A stretch of 64,000 nt of DNA from Lachnospiraceae bacterium (GTDB lineage: Bacteria; Bacillota; Clostridia; Lachnospirales; Lachnospiraceae): contig JAQUXP010000008.1 of assembly GCA_028692395.1 (NCBI GenBank), positions 47,476-111,475 on the forward strand. The letters run 5' to 3'. A model generated the notes under the pieces. It saw nothing but the letters and a program-made list of their open reading frames with translations. It was not told the DNA's origin and did not search any database. The position numbers and the translations under genes were made by a program. Shown piece by piece: positions 8,735 to 17,757 of the stretch (the first letter of the stretch is position 1; each line of letters opens with the position of its first letter).

Positions 8735-10249
8735 ATGGAAGCTTATACACCGGCGTTATACGCCACATTTTGGGCACTGGTTCCACCATTGGTGGCGATT
8801 GTGCTCGCTCTGATTACGAAAGAAGTATACAGTTCGCTGTTTATCGGAATTGTAGTTGGTGCTTTGTTTTATTCCGGGTTCGCGTTCGAAGGAACGGTAC
8901 TTCATGTATTTAATGACGGTTTTGTGGGGGTATTGACAGATCCCTCCAATATGGGAATTTTGATATTCCTTGTTTTACTGGGATCTATGGTAAGTCTGAT
9001 GAATCGGGCAGGAGGCTCAGCGGCCTTTGGACGCTGGGCGGGAAAGCATATCAAAACCAGGGTGGGAGCACAGCTGGCCACGATCATGCTTGGAATCCTG
9101 ATTTTTATCGATGACTACTTTAATTGTCTGACTGTGGGAAGCGTGATGCGTCCGGTTACAGACCGGCATCAGGTATCCAGAGTGAAGCTGGCTTATCTGA
9201 TCGATGCAACAGCGGCACCGGTGTGTATTATCGCACCGATTTCATCCTGGGCTGCAGCAGTCAGTGGATTTGTCGAGGGAGAAGACGGGTTTTCCATCTT
9301 TATCAGTGCCATTCCCTATAACTTTTATGCACTTCTTACGATCGTTATGATGGTTGCACTGGTAGTGATGAAAGTGGATTTTGGACCCATGGCAAAATAT
9401 GAAAAAAATGCTGCCGCCGGTGATCTTTTCTCAGATGGAAAGACCGTAGAAGAGCATGAGGAACACACCACAGTAAATCCCAGGGGCTCCGTAGCGGATC
9501 TTCTGGTGCCGATCATTGCCCTGATTTCCTGCTGTGTCGCAGGGATGCTTTATACCGGAGGCTTTTTCAGCGGAGAAAGCTTTGTCAACGCATTTTCCAA
9601 CAGTGATGCATCGGTAGGACTGGCTCTTGGAAGCATCTTTGCACTGATGATCACCATTGGTTTTTACCTGATCAAGCGGGTTATGACCTTCAGCGATTGT
9701 ATGGGATGTTTTCCGGAGGGCTTTAAGGCCATGGTTCCTGCAATCCTGATTCTGACCTTTGCCTGGACGCTGAAATCTATGACAGACAGTCTGGGTGCAG
9801 CAGAATTCGTTGCGGCGATGATGAAACAGTGTGCGGGGGGACTGATGAACTTCCTTCCGGCAATTATCTTCCTCGTAGGATGCGGACTTGCCTTTGCAAC
9901 AGGAACCTCCTGGGGAACCTTTGGAATCCTGATTCCCATCGTTGTCAATGTGTTCTCAGGGACAAATCATACCATGATGATTATCTCCATCTCTGCCTGT
10001 ATGGCAGGTGCTGTCTGCGGCGATCACTGTTCACCAATCTCAGATACCACCATTATGGCCAGTGCCGGTGCTCAGTGTAATCATGTGAACCACGTCACTA
10101 CACAGCTTCCTTATGCACTGACAGCAGCGGTCATCAGCTTTGTGACCTATGTGATAGCCGGATTTACAAAAAGTGCACCGATCTCTCTGGCAGCAGGTGT
10201 AATCCTGATGCTTGGAACCCTATTTCTATTAAAGAAACGTCAAAATTAG
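8735..10249 (+). CDS. Na+/H+ antiporter, NhaC family
   Basis: A 504-residue secondary transporter of the NhaC superfamily with about 11-12 hydrophobic segments. It has the family features FIDDYFNCLTVGSVMRP in the middle of the protein and GDHCSPISDTTIMAS near the C-terminus. It probably exchanges Na+ for H+; some relatives instead exchange organic acids such as malate/lactate, which this sequence does not exclude. The frame extends upstream to 8642, but AGGAGGGGAA at 8721-8730 fixes the start at ATG 8735. It has its own promoter. Confidence 0.88.
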   Translation: MEAYTPALYATFWALVPPLVAIVLALITKEVYSSLFIGIVVGALFYSGFAFEGTVLHVFNDGFVGVLTDPSNMGILIFLVLLGSMVSLMNRAGGSAAFGRWAGKHIKTRVGAQLATIMLGILIFIDDYFNCLTVGSVMRPVTDRHQVSRVKLAYLIDATAAPVCIIAPISSWAAAVSGFVEGEDGFSIFISAIPYNFYALLTIVMMVALVVMKVDFGPMAKYEKNAAAGDLFSDGKTVEEHEEHTTVNPRGSVADLLVPIIALISCCVAGMLYTGGFFSGESFVNAFSNSDASVGLALGSIFALMITIGFYLIKRVMTFSDCMGCFPEGFKAMVPAILILTFAWTLKSMTDSLGAAEFVAAMMKQCAGGLMNFLPAIIFLVGCGLAFATGTSWGTFGILIPIVVNVFSGTNHTMMIISISACMAGAVCGDHCSPISDTTIMASAGAQCNHVNHVTTQLPYALTAAVISFVTYVIAGFTKSAPISLAAGVILMLGTLFLLKKRQN

Positions 10250-10392
10250 GGAAAGAAACAAAAAAATCGTAATTAAAGCTTTACGAATCGACAAGTTTGT
10301 GAGAAAATAAACATAGTTCTGTGAAGAATATTTTTCACGGAAAAGTACATCAAGTACATATTTCAAGTTACATATTGAAAGGAGTCAAACGA

Positions 10393-11085
10393 ATGATTTA
10401 TTCACACGAAGTAGAAACGATGTGCCCGGTAGCACAGGGCGTGCATCACGGCGCAGCTCCGATTCCTGAAGAAGGAAAATGGGTTCAGTCAAAAGAAATT
10501 AAAGACATCAACGGCCTTACACATGGTATTGGCTGGTGTGCACCTCAGCAGGGCGCATGTAAGCTGACCTTAAATGTTAAGGACGGTATTATCCAGGAGG
10601 CTCTTGTTGAGACAATCGGATGTTCAGGTATGACTCATTCAGCTGCTATGGCATCTGAGATTCTTCCTGGAAGAACTTTATTAGAGGCTTTAAATACAGA
10701 CCTTGTATGTGATGCAATCAACACTGCTATGAGAGAGTTATTCTTACAGATTGTATACGGCAGAACACAGAGTGCATTCTCAGAGGACGGACTTCCAATC
10801 GGAGCTGGTCTGGAAGATTTGGGAAAAGGACTTCGTTCTCAGGTTGGTACGATGTACGGAACCCTGAAAAAAGGACCTCGTTACCTTGAGATGGCTGAAG
10901 GCTATGTAACCGGAATTGCTCTTGACGAAGATGACCTGATCATCGGTTATAAATTCATCAACTTTGGTAAATTCATGGACTTTATGAAAGCCGGAGACGA
11001 TGCACAGACCGCTCTTACAAAATCAGAGGGTCAGTATGGTCGTGTGGATGATGCAGTTAAGATCGTAGATCCACGTAAAGAGTAA
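10393..11085 (+). CDS. IscU/NifU-like iron-sulfur scaffold protein (GGGtGRT partner)
   Basis: A 230-residue protein whose first half resembles the IscU/NifU scaffold. It has conserved cysteines in GACKLTLNVKDGI and in the loop TIGCSGMTHSAA, followed by the helix that in IscU carries the GKT motif (here GRTLLEAL). The third IscU cysteine is not obvious and the second half has no relative I recognise. AAGGAGTC precedes ATG 10393, although the frame is open to 10321. It is 17 bp from the GGGtGRT gene, and the two appear together in many Clostridia. The role of the pair is not established; cluster assembly is an inference from the fold. Confidence 0.85.
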   Translation: MIYSHEVETMCPVAQGVHHGAAPIPEEGKWVQSKEIKDINGLTHGIGWCAPQQGACKLTLNVKDGIIQEALVETIGCSGMTHSAAMASEILPGRTLLEALNTDLVCDAINTAMRELFLQIVYGRTQSAFSEDGLPIGAGLEDLGKGLRSQVGTMYGTLKKGPRYLEMAEGYVTGIALDEDDLIIGYKFINFGKFMDFMKAGDDAQTALTKSEGQYGRVDDAVKIVDPRKE

Positions 11086-11102
11086 AGAAGGAGGAAAAGA
11101 TA

Positions 11103-12113
11103 ATGGCTTTATTTGAATCATATGAAAGACGAATTGACAAAATTACTGAAGTATTAAAAAGCTATGGCATTTCTTCCATCGAAGAAGCAAAGCAGATCAC
11201 TGTAGATGCCGGCTTAGACGTATATTCACAGGTTGAAAAGATTCAGCCAATCTGTTTTGAGAATGCAAAATGGGCTTACACCGTAGGCGCAGCAATCGCA
11301 ATCAAAAAAGGCTGTAAGAGAGCTGCAGATGCTGCAGCTGCTATCGGAGAAGGACTTCAGGCTTTCTGTATTCCAGGTTCCGTAGCTGATCAGCGTAAGG
11401 TTGGTTTAGGACATGGTAACTTAGGTAAGATGTTACTGGAAGAAGAGACAAAATGTTTTGCATTCTTAGCTGGACATGAGTCTTTCGCAGCAGCTGAAGG
11501 TGCAATCGGTATTGCCGAGAAAGCAAATAAAGTACGTAAAGAGCCACTTCGTGTTATCTTGAACGGACTTGGAAAAGACGCTGCACAGATCATTTCCCGT
11601 ATCAACGGATTTACTTTCGTTGAGACAGAGATGAATTACTATACAGGCGAAGTAAAAGAAGTATTCCGTAAGTCTTATTCTGAAGGTCTTCGTGCAAAAG
11701 TTAACTGCTACGGCGCTAACGATGTAACCGAAGGTGTTGCAATTATGCACAAAGAGGGCGTTGACGTATCTATCACAGGTAACTCAACAAACCCGACAAG
11801 ATTCCAGCATCCAGTTGCAGGAACCTACAAGAAAGAATGTATCGAGCAGGGTAAGAAGTACTTCTCAGTAGCATCCGGTGGTGGTACAGGACGTACACTT
11901 CATCCAGATAACATGGCAGCAGGTCCTGCTTCTTATGGTATGACTGATACCATGGGACGTATGCATTCAGATGCACAGTTCGCAGGTTCTTCCTCAGTTC
12001 CGGCTCATGTTGAGATGATGGGTCTGATCGGAATGGGTAACAACCCGATGGTAGGTGCTACCGTAGCTGTTGCAGTTTCTGTAGAGGAAGCAGCAACCGC
12101 TGGCAAATTCTAA
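11103..12113 (+). CDS. GGGtGRT family protein
   Basis: A 336-residue protein carrying the diagnostic SGGGTGRTLHPDN segment near residue 265. No transmembrane segment or signal peptide is visible, so it should be cytoplasmic. The family is named for this motif and has no established function. It follows the IscU-like gene after an AGGAGG site and ends just before a strong terminator, so the two form a complete two-gene operon. Codon choice is strongly biased (repeated GTA, GCA and CGT), as in highly expressed genes. Confidence 0.9.
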   Translation: MALFESYERRIDKITEVLKSYGISSIEEAKQITVDAGLDVYSQVEKIQPICFENAKWAYTVGAAIAIKKGCKRAADAAAAIGEGLQAFCIPGSVADQRKVGLGHGNLGKMLLEEETKCFAFLAGHESFAAAEGAIGIAEKANKVRKEPLRVILNGLGKDAAQIISRINGFTFVETEMNYYTGEVKEVFRKSYSEGLRAKVNCYGANDVTEGVAIMHKEGVDVSITGNSTNPTRFQHPVAGTYKKECIEQGKKYFSVASGGGTGRTLHPDNMAAGPASYGMTDTMGRMHSDAQFAGSSSVPAHVEMMGLIGMGNNPMVGATVAVAVSVEEAATAGKF

Positions 12114-12125
12114 ATAAAGATACAA

Positions 12126-12160
12126 AAAAGGCTTAAACTCAAGGGTTTAAGCCTTTTTTT
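12126..12160. terminator. Bidirectional rho-independent terminator
   Basis: A perfect 13-bp stem (12126-12138 with 12145-12157) followed by a T run on the plus strand and, because the stem starts with A, a T run on the minus strand. It lies between the convergent GGGtGRT and merR genes. Confidence 0.92.
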
Positions 12161-12183
12161 CGTTTAGCCGGCGTTCCAGCTTG

Positions 12184-12579
12184 TTAGGAAACCTTTGAGG
12201 TCTTTTCCTGCGTTTGCGCCTCCAGTGCTTCTTTGTACCACTGACATTTATATTCTATGGTTGCCATGGTTTTTTTCAGCGATTCCATCTGACGCTCCAC
12301 CTCGGCTTTCCGGTCAAGGAACATCTGATAACGCCGCTCAACGGTAGAATCACCCTGTTTGCACCATTCGAAAAAAGTGCGAATGTCTTTCAGGGGCATG
12401 CCGGTGCTTTTTAGGCATTCCAGCATACGAAGATGATCCAGATCTTCCTGATGAAAGATACGGATGCCGCCTTCTGTGCGTTCCACAGTGTCAAGCAGAC
12501 CTTCTTTATCATAATATCGTAGTGTTGGGATGGAAAGATTCATAATTTTTGATACCTCGCCAATCGAAAATGTTTTCAT
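12184..12579 (-). CDS. MerR family transcriptional regulator
   Basis: A 131-residue regulator. The N-terminal winged helix reads FSIGEVSKIMNLSIPTLRYY, followed by DKEGLL, as in MerR proteins. A long helix with RKAEVERQMESLKK near residues 90-105 is the dimer coiled coil. No metal-binding cysteine pattern is present at the C-terminus, so it belongs to the larger group sensing stress or small molecules. It is transcribed away from the flavodiiron gene, and a 14-base dyad lies in its leader. Confidence 0.9.
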   Translation of the reverse strand: MKTFSIGEVSKIMNLSIPTLRYYDKEGLLDTVERTEGGIRIFHQEDLDHLRMLECLKSTGMPLKDIRTFFEWCKQGDSTVERRYQMFLDRKAEVERQMESLKKTMATIEYKCQWYKEALEAQTQEKTSKVS

Positions 12580-12598
12580 GTGGTTACCTCCATATACC

Positions 12599-12612
12599 TA
12601 AAGTGAACTTTA
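12599..12612. promoter_or_regulatory. Dyad, candidate MerR-family operator
   Basis: TAAAGTGAACTTTA has arms TAAAGT and ACTTTA that are perfect reverse complements. It sits 20 bases upstream of the merR start in the divergent merR/flavodiiron gap. MerR regulators commonly bind such dyads in their own promoters; binding here is inferred. Confidence 0.5.
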
Positions 12613-12777
12613 TATTCATGTATGCTATCGTATCATAGAGCATCCATCAGAGTCAATGCAATTAAGAAAATTCACCTTTATTATTTGGCTGGATTGCTTT
12701 ATAATAATGGAGTGAGAGATCAAAAGCATTTGATCGTATACGCTTACTAGACTTATACATATGGAGGAGAAATTGCG

Positions 12778-13941
12778 ATGAATGAAATGACAGTTACAGA
12801 CAGCATCCGGTATATCGGAGTGCAGGATACCAGTATTGATTTGTTTGAAAGCCAGTATGTAGTGCCGGAAGGTATTTCCTATAATTCTTATGTAATCATG
12901 GACGAGAAGGTTACCGTGATGGATACGGTAGATCAGCGGGCAACAGATGCCTGGCTTGCAAATCTGCGTAAAGTGCTTGAAGGAAAAAGCGTAGACTATC
13001 TGGTGGTACAGCACATGGAGCCTGACCATGCAGGCAATATACAAAAGCTCGCCGAGTTGTATCCAAAGATGAAGCTGATTGGAAATGTAAAAACCTTTGC
13101 CATGATGAAACAGTTTTTTGACATGGACTTCACTGAGCGCACCATCGTAGTAAAAGAAGGAGACAGCATTTCCCTCGGTTCTCATACGCTTCAGTTTTAT
13201 ATGGCACCGATGGTACACTGGCCAGAGGTTATGGTAACCTATGAGACCAGTGAAAAGGTATTATTTGCTGCAGACGGTTTTGGAAAGTTTGGAACTACAG
13301 AGCTTGACGTGGCAGACTGGGCAAGAGAAGCACGCCGCTATTATCTGAACATCTGTGGAAAATACGGAGTACAGGTACAGGCACTTTTAAAGAAGGCAGC
13401 CACACTGGATATCTCAATGATTGCTCCGCTGCATGGACCTGTACTGAAGGAGGAGCTTGGTACTTACTTAAATTTTTATCAGACCTGGAGTACCTATGAG
13501 CCGGAGATTGACGGTGTCCTGGTAGCATTTGCATCTATTCACGGAAACACCGGAAAAGCTGCATATGAGATGGAAGAGATTCTGCATCAGGCAGGCATAG
13601 AACAGGTGAAAGTTATCGATCTTTCCAGAACGGATCTTTCTTGGGCGGTCAATGATGCATTCATGTACAGCAGGGTGATTTTTGCTGCTGCGACCTATGA
13701 TGGGGGCATATTCCCCTGCATGGATGACTTCCTGCACCACCTGAAAGCAAAAGGTTTTCAGAAGCGCACGATCGGTCTGATGGAAAATGGTTCCTGGGCC
13801 CCCATGGCGGCAAAACACATGCGTGCAATCCTTGAAACGATGAAGAATCAGACAATCGTTGAGCCTGTTGTCACAATCAAATCAACCATGACTGAGGAGA
13901 ATAAAACGCAGATGAAGGAACTCGCTGCCGCAATCAAATAA
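12778..13941 (+). CDS. A-type flavoprotein (flavodiiron protein, FprA family)
   Basis: A 387-residue flavodiiron protein: an N-terminal metallo-beta-lactamase-like diiron domain with HMEPDHAGN (residues about 81-89) and a later histidine in APMVHWPEVM, then a flavodoxin domain from about residue 250 with the FMN loop SIHGNTGKA. These enzymes reduce O2 to water or NO to N2O in anaerobes and protect oxygen-sensitive iron-sulfur proteins. No rubredoxin or NADH-oxidase extension is present, so it needs a separate electron donor. GGAGGAGA is at 12763-12770. It is divergent from merR, which may control it. Confidence 0.94.
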   Translation: MNEMTVTDSIRYIGVQDTSIDLFESQYVVPEGISYNSYVIMDEKVTVMDTVDQRATDAWLANLRKVLEGKSVDYLVVQHMEPDHAGNIQKLAELYPKMKLIGNVKTFAMMKQFFDMDFTERTIVVKEGDSISLGSHTLQFYMAPMVHWPEVMVTYETSEKVLFAADGFGKFGTTELDVADWAREARRYYLNICGKYGVQVQALLKKAATLDISMIAPLHGPVLKEELGTYLNFYQTWSTYEPEIDGVLVAFASIHGNTGKAAYEMEEILHQAGIEQVKVIDLSRTDLSWAVNDAFMYSRVIFAAATYDGGIFPCMDDFLHHLKAKGFQKRTIGLMENGSWAPMAAKHMRAILETMKNQTIVEPVVTIKSTMTEENKTQMKELAAAIK

Positions 13942-13974
13942 CAATTTTATCAAACACAGAAAGGGTAGACCTGC

Positions 13975-15576
13975 ATGCAAGAAAAGAAGATCTTACACAA
14001 TAAGTTTTATCTGTATCTTACGGAATTCTTTGCCGGTATGTCTGTCATGGCTGTGGAGCTGGGTGCAAGCAGGCTTCTTGCACCTTATTTTAGTTCCTCA
14101 CAGATCGTATGGACGATTATCATCGGCACCATTATGATTGCCATGGCACTTGGTAATATCTATGGAGGAAGGACGGCAGACAAGAATCCCAATCCGGACA
14201 AGCTGTATGGGAGAATTATCATTGCAGCTATATGGATTGCAGCAATACCGGTTGTCGGAAAGTATATTATCCTGCTGATCTCGGGTGTGCTGATTTTTTC
14301 GGTAAGCAGTCAGTTTTTAATCTGGGCAGCATTTGCCGCCTGTATGATTATCTTTGTTTTCCCACTGTTTCTTTTGGGAACTGTGACGCCATCTCTGGTG
14401 AAATACACGATTGACAGCCTGGAGGACAGCGGAAAGGTGGTAGGTACTTTGAATGCGTCCAATACCATCGGAAGTATCCTTGGTACTTTTTTACCCACAT
14501 TTGTGACCATCCCTTCCGTGGGAACCTCTATTACCTTTCTCATCTTTGCAGGGATTCTTCTGGCACTTGCCCTGGTATATTTTATCAGCACAAAGACTCG
14601 TAATGTGAAAGCGGTGGCAGGCTGTGTGTTATTCGTCCTGTGCTGTATCTTTGGCTACTCTGACAGCTTCGCATTCTGGGAGAAGGATCTGACCTATGAG
14701 GGAGAGTCGGTATATAATTATCTGCAGGTAAAAGAGGATCAGGAGAATATAATCCTTTCTACAAATGTGCTGTTTGGCGTTCAGTCCATACTGAAAAAGG
14801 ATCAGGCGTTGACCGGAATGTATTACGATTACGCCATGGCAGCTCCCTACATGGCAGGAGTGAAGGAAAAAGAAGATATGAACATGCTGATTCTTGGCAT
14901 GGGAACCGGAACCTACGCCACCCAGTGTGAACGCTACTTTGACAATCTCAATATCGAGGGAGTGGAGATTGATGAGAAAATCACAAATCTTGCAGAAAAG
15001 TATTTTGAGCTTCCAAAGGATGTAAAGGTTACTACCTATGACGGGCGTGCATATCTGAATGCAGTGAATAAAAAGTATGATGTGATTATGGTAGATGCCT
15101 ATCAGGATATCACGATTCCTTTTCAGATGGCTTCTGTGGAATTTTTTACGCTGGTGAAGGAGCATCTGACGGAGGACGGCGTTATGGTTGTCAATATGAA
15201 TATGCGTGGAAGCCGGGAGGGTAATATGAACCAATATCTGGCAGACACTATTTCCCATGTATTTGGAACGATCTATACAGCTGATGTAGACAATTCTACC
15301 AACCGGGAATTATTCGCTTCAAACGTGCCGGATATGCGAAAGGTTATGGAGAAAAACCAGAAGCTGGATCAGAATGCAGATGTTGCAGCACTGATGAATA
15401 AAGTATCCGGGCAGCTGACAGAATATATACCGGGAGCATATCTGATGACGGACGACAAAGCACCGGTTGAGCTTCTGAGCATGCAGGTGATCGACGATCT
15501 GATCAGGGATGAGGTTTCTTATTACAAAACAGTATATGAGCAGGAGGGTCTGCAGGGAGTTCTGAATAGTCTGTAG
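13975..15576 (+). CDS. Membrane protein with C-terminal spermidine-synthase-like domain
   Basis: A 533-residue fusion. The N-terminal half (to about residue 225) has seven or eight hydrophobic helices including the typical GASRLLAPYFSSSQIVW. The C-terminal half is a Rossmann-fold aminopropyl/methyltransferase-like domain with LILGMGTGTYA and the acidic VEIDEKI. Such fused MFS/spermidine synthase proteins are common, but many lack the residues for putrescine binding, so polyamine synthesis is not assured. It follows the flavodiiron gene by 33 bp and may be cotranscribed. Confidence 0.82.
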   Translation: MQEKKILHNKFYLYLTEFFAGMSVMAVELGASRLLAPYFSSSQIVWTIIIGTIMIAMALGNIYGGRTADKNPNPDKLYGRIIIAAIWIAAIPVVGKYIILLISGVLIFSVSSQFLIWAAFAACMIIFVFPLFLLGTVTPSLVKYTIDSLEDSGKVVGTLNASNTIGSILGTFLPTFVTIPSVGTSITFLIFAGILLALALVYFISTKTRNVKAVAGCVLFVLCCIFGYSDSFAFWEKDLTYEGESVYNYLQVKEDQENIILSTNVLFGVQSILKKDQALTGMYYDYAMAAPYMAGVKEKEDMNMLILGMGTGTYATQCERYFDNLNIEGVEIDEKITNLAEKYFELPKDVKVTTYDGRAYLNAVNKKYDVIMVDAYQDITIPFQMASVEFFTLVKEHLTEDGVMVVNMNMRGSREGNMNQYLADTISHVFGTIYTADVDNSTNRELFASNVPDMRKVMEKNQKLDQNADVAALMNKVSGQLTEYIPGAYLMTDDKAPVELLSMQVIDDLIRDEVSYYKTVYEQEGLQGVLNSL

Positions 15577-15692
15577 ACAGACTCCATGGTAACGCTTTAC
15601 ATTTCTCTGTCAATGATTTAACAGAATAAGACTGGTAAAATCATTCCGTAAAATTTAAACTATAAGTAAAAAGAAAAAGGAATGGTGACTAG

Positions 15693-17072
15693 ATGAAAAA
15701 AACGTATGTCATTGATACCAATGTACTGATTCAGGCGCCCTATGCGCTCCACTGCTTTGAGGATAATGATCTTGTAATCCCGCTGGTGGTGGTGGAAGAA
15801 CTGGATGGATTAAAGAAGGCAGACGGCGAAAAAGGTGCAAATGCACGAATGGCGGTTCGCATGCTGGAAGTTTATCGGGGAAAAGGGAATCTTTTGACAG
15901 GCGTTTCGCTGGAAGACGGCGGAATTATCAGAATAGAGAAAAACTTTGTACATGAGGAGCTTCCACCGGATCTTCCGGAGGAAAAAGCGGATAATCGGAT
16001 CCTCAAGGTTTGTCAGGGACTTTCTGTACAGCTGGGGGAAACCTCTCAGGTGGTGCTTGTGACCAAGGATCTGGTATTAAGACTGAAAGCACAGATAATC
16101 GGCATTCGGGCAGAGGACTTTATCACAGAACAGATTTCAGAAAGTGATGCACAATACACAGGAAGATGTGAGGCATATATTCCGGAGGAGCTGGTAAAGG
16201 ACTTCAAGAAAAAGGGAGTGGCTGTTTCGGATGTATATGTCAGCGATGAAGAAGGCAATCACACAGAGCTGGAAGCCGTGGAGAATGAATTTGTGATTCT
16301 GAAAGCAGATCAGTCTACCAAGAAGACGCTGCTTGGCAGAGTCTCCGGTAAGAAGATCCTTCCTCTGGAATATAAGAAGAGCAAGCCGTATGGAGTATCC
16401 CCCCGGAATGTAGGACAGTATTTTATGCAGGAGGCTTTGATGACAAGCGCCCAGGAGGCTCCTCTTGTGATTATTCAGGGTATGGCAGGCACTGCAAAGA
16501 CCTTCTATTCCCTTGTGGTGGGTATGGAGAAGGTTTACAATAATCCAAATGGTGAGTATCGGAGAATTATGGTCTGCCGTCCCAATACACAGTTTGATGA
16601 TGACATCGGTTATCTGCCGGGCAGTGAGCAGGAGAAGATTGCACCGCTGATGCGTCCCATCATCGACAATCTGGAGCAGATTCTGGATTCCGATGACAAG
16701 GACCGTTATGAGGATGAAAGCATGCTCAGTGACAAGATTCAGGAAGTCTTTGAACGCAGTGTGATTCAGACGGAGGCTTTGAACTTCATCCGTGGACGTT
16801 CTATCGCAAAAACCTATCTTATTATTGACGAGGCGCAGAATATGACACCAAATCAGGCAAAGGGAATTATCACAAGAGCCGGAAAAGATACAAAGATCAT
16901 CTTACTTGGTGATCCCCATCAGATTGACAAACCATTTTTAGATGAACGCACCAATGGACTCAGCTATGCGGCAAAATGCATGAAGGGCAGTTCCTACTGC
17001 TGGCAGATTACATTATCTGCAGAAGAATGTGAACGTTCTGTACTTGCCATGGATGCAATACATAGATTATAA
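15693..17072 (+). CDS. PIN domain-PhoH ATPase fusion
   Basis: A 459-residue protein of the YlaK type. The N-terminal PIN nuclease domain starts KKTYVIDTNVLIQAP with the first catalytic Asp at about residue 8 and further acidic residues near 40-50 and 100. The C-terminal PhoH-like ATPase has a Walker A variant GMAGTAKT and Walker B LIIDEAQNM with a downstream GDPHQID. These fusions are thought to act as RNA helicase/nucleases. AAAGGAATGG precedes ATG 15693. All motif residues appear intact. Likely cotranscribed with the HD gene 25 bp downstream. Confidence 0.92.
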   Translation: MKKTYVIDTNVLIQAPYALHCFEDNDLVIPLVVVEELDGLKKADGEKGANARMAVRMLEVYRGKGNLLTGVSLEDGGIIRIEKNFVHEELPPDLPEEKADNRILKVCQGLSVQLGETSQVVLVTKDLVLRLKAQIIGIRAEDFITEQISESDAQYTGRCEAYIPEELVKDFKKKGVAVSDVYVSDEEGNHTELEAVENEFVILKADQSTKKTLLGRVSGKKILPLEYKKSKPYGVSPRNVGQYFMQEALMTSAQEAPLVIIQGMAGTAKTFYSLVVGMEKVYNNPNGEYRRIMVCRPNTQFDDDIGYLPGSEQEKIAPLMRPIIDNLEQILDSDDKDRYEDESMLSDKIQEVFERSVIQTEALNFIRGRSIAKTYLIIDEAQNMTPNQAKGIITRAGKDTKIILLGDPHQIDKPFLDERTNGLSYAAKCMKGSSYCWQITLSAEECERSVLAMDAIHRL

Positions 17073-17096
17073 TAAAGAAAGACAGGTTGAACGTAC

Positions 17097-17753
17097 TTGA
17101 AATATGAGGATATTAAAAAGAACAAAGAGGTTCTGGCTCTTTTAAAAAAGGGAAATGAAAATCTGGATGTGCTTGGATATACGGATCATTCGGAAAAACA
17201 CTGCAGTGTGGTAGCGGAACGTGCAGCACTTTTGCTGAAAAAATTCGGCTATCCGGCGCATGATATTGAACTGGCACGAATTGCCGGAATGATGCATGAC
17301 ATCGGAAATGCAGTGAATCGCAGTCATCATGCAGAATATGGAGCAATTCTGGCCAATGGAATTCTGGAAAAGACGGATATGCCAATGGAAGATCGTCTTA
17401 TTGTGATGTCCGCCATCGGAAACCACGATGAATCCACCGGAGGGGCCGTGGATCCGATTTCTGCGGCAGTGATTATCGCAGATAAGACAGATGTAAGAAG
17501 AAATCGTGTCAGGAATAAGGATAAAGCCAGCTTTGACATCCATGACCGGGTCAATTATGCGGTTACAGAAGCAAAGCTGAAGATGAATCAGGAAAGAAAT
17601 ATAATATCGCTGAATCTTCAGGTGGATGAAAGCATCTGCACCATGTACGAATATTTTGAGATCTTTCTTGGGCGTATGATGATGTGCAGAAGGGCAGCTG
17701 AGATTCTTGGGGCAAAGTTTAAGCTAACAGCCAATGGCAGCAAAGTCTTATAA
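17097..17753 (+). CDS. HD-domain phosphohydrolase family protein
   Basis: A 218-residue protein with HD-domain metal ligands: H in TDHSEKH, the HD pair in GMMHDIGNA near residue 67, and H in AIGNHDES. The family removes phosphate from nucleotides or cyclic nucleotides; the substrate here is unknown. The start is TTG at 17097, because no ATG occurs before the conserved region and the frame closes upstream; the ribosome site is weak. It ends five bases before the convergent DMT gene. Confidence 0.8.
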   Translation: MKYEDIKKNKEVLALLKKGNENLDVLGYTDHSEKHCSVVAERAALLLKKFGYPAHDIELARIAGMMHDIGNAVNRSHHAEYGAILANGILEKTDMPMEDRLIVMSAIGNHDESTGGAVDPISAAVIIADKTDVRRNRVRNKDKASFDIHDRVNYAVTEAKLKMNQERNIISLNLQVDESICTMYEYFEIFLGRMMMCRRAAEILGAKFKLTANGSKVL

Positions 17754-17757
17754 AGGA

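Noticed and set aside
10294..10311. Second Rex-like site before the scaffold gene
   Set aside because: Only about 10 of 14 fixed positions match, which is near chance in AT-rich sequence.
15612..15648. Inverted repeat AATGATTT/AAATCATT before the PhoH gene as terminator
   Set aside because: Short AT-rich stem with a long loop and no T run.
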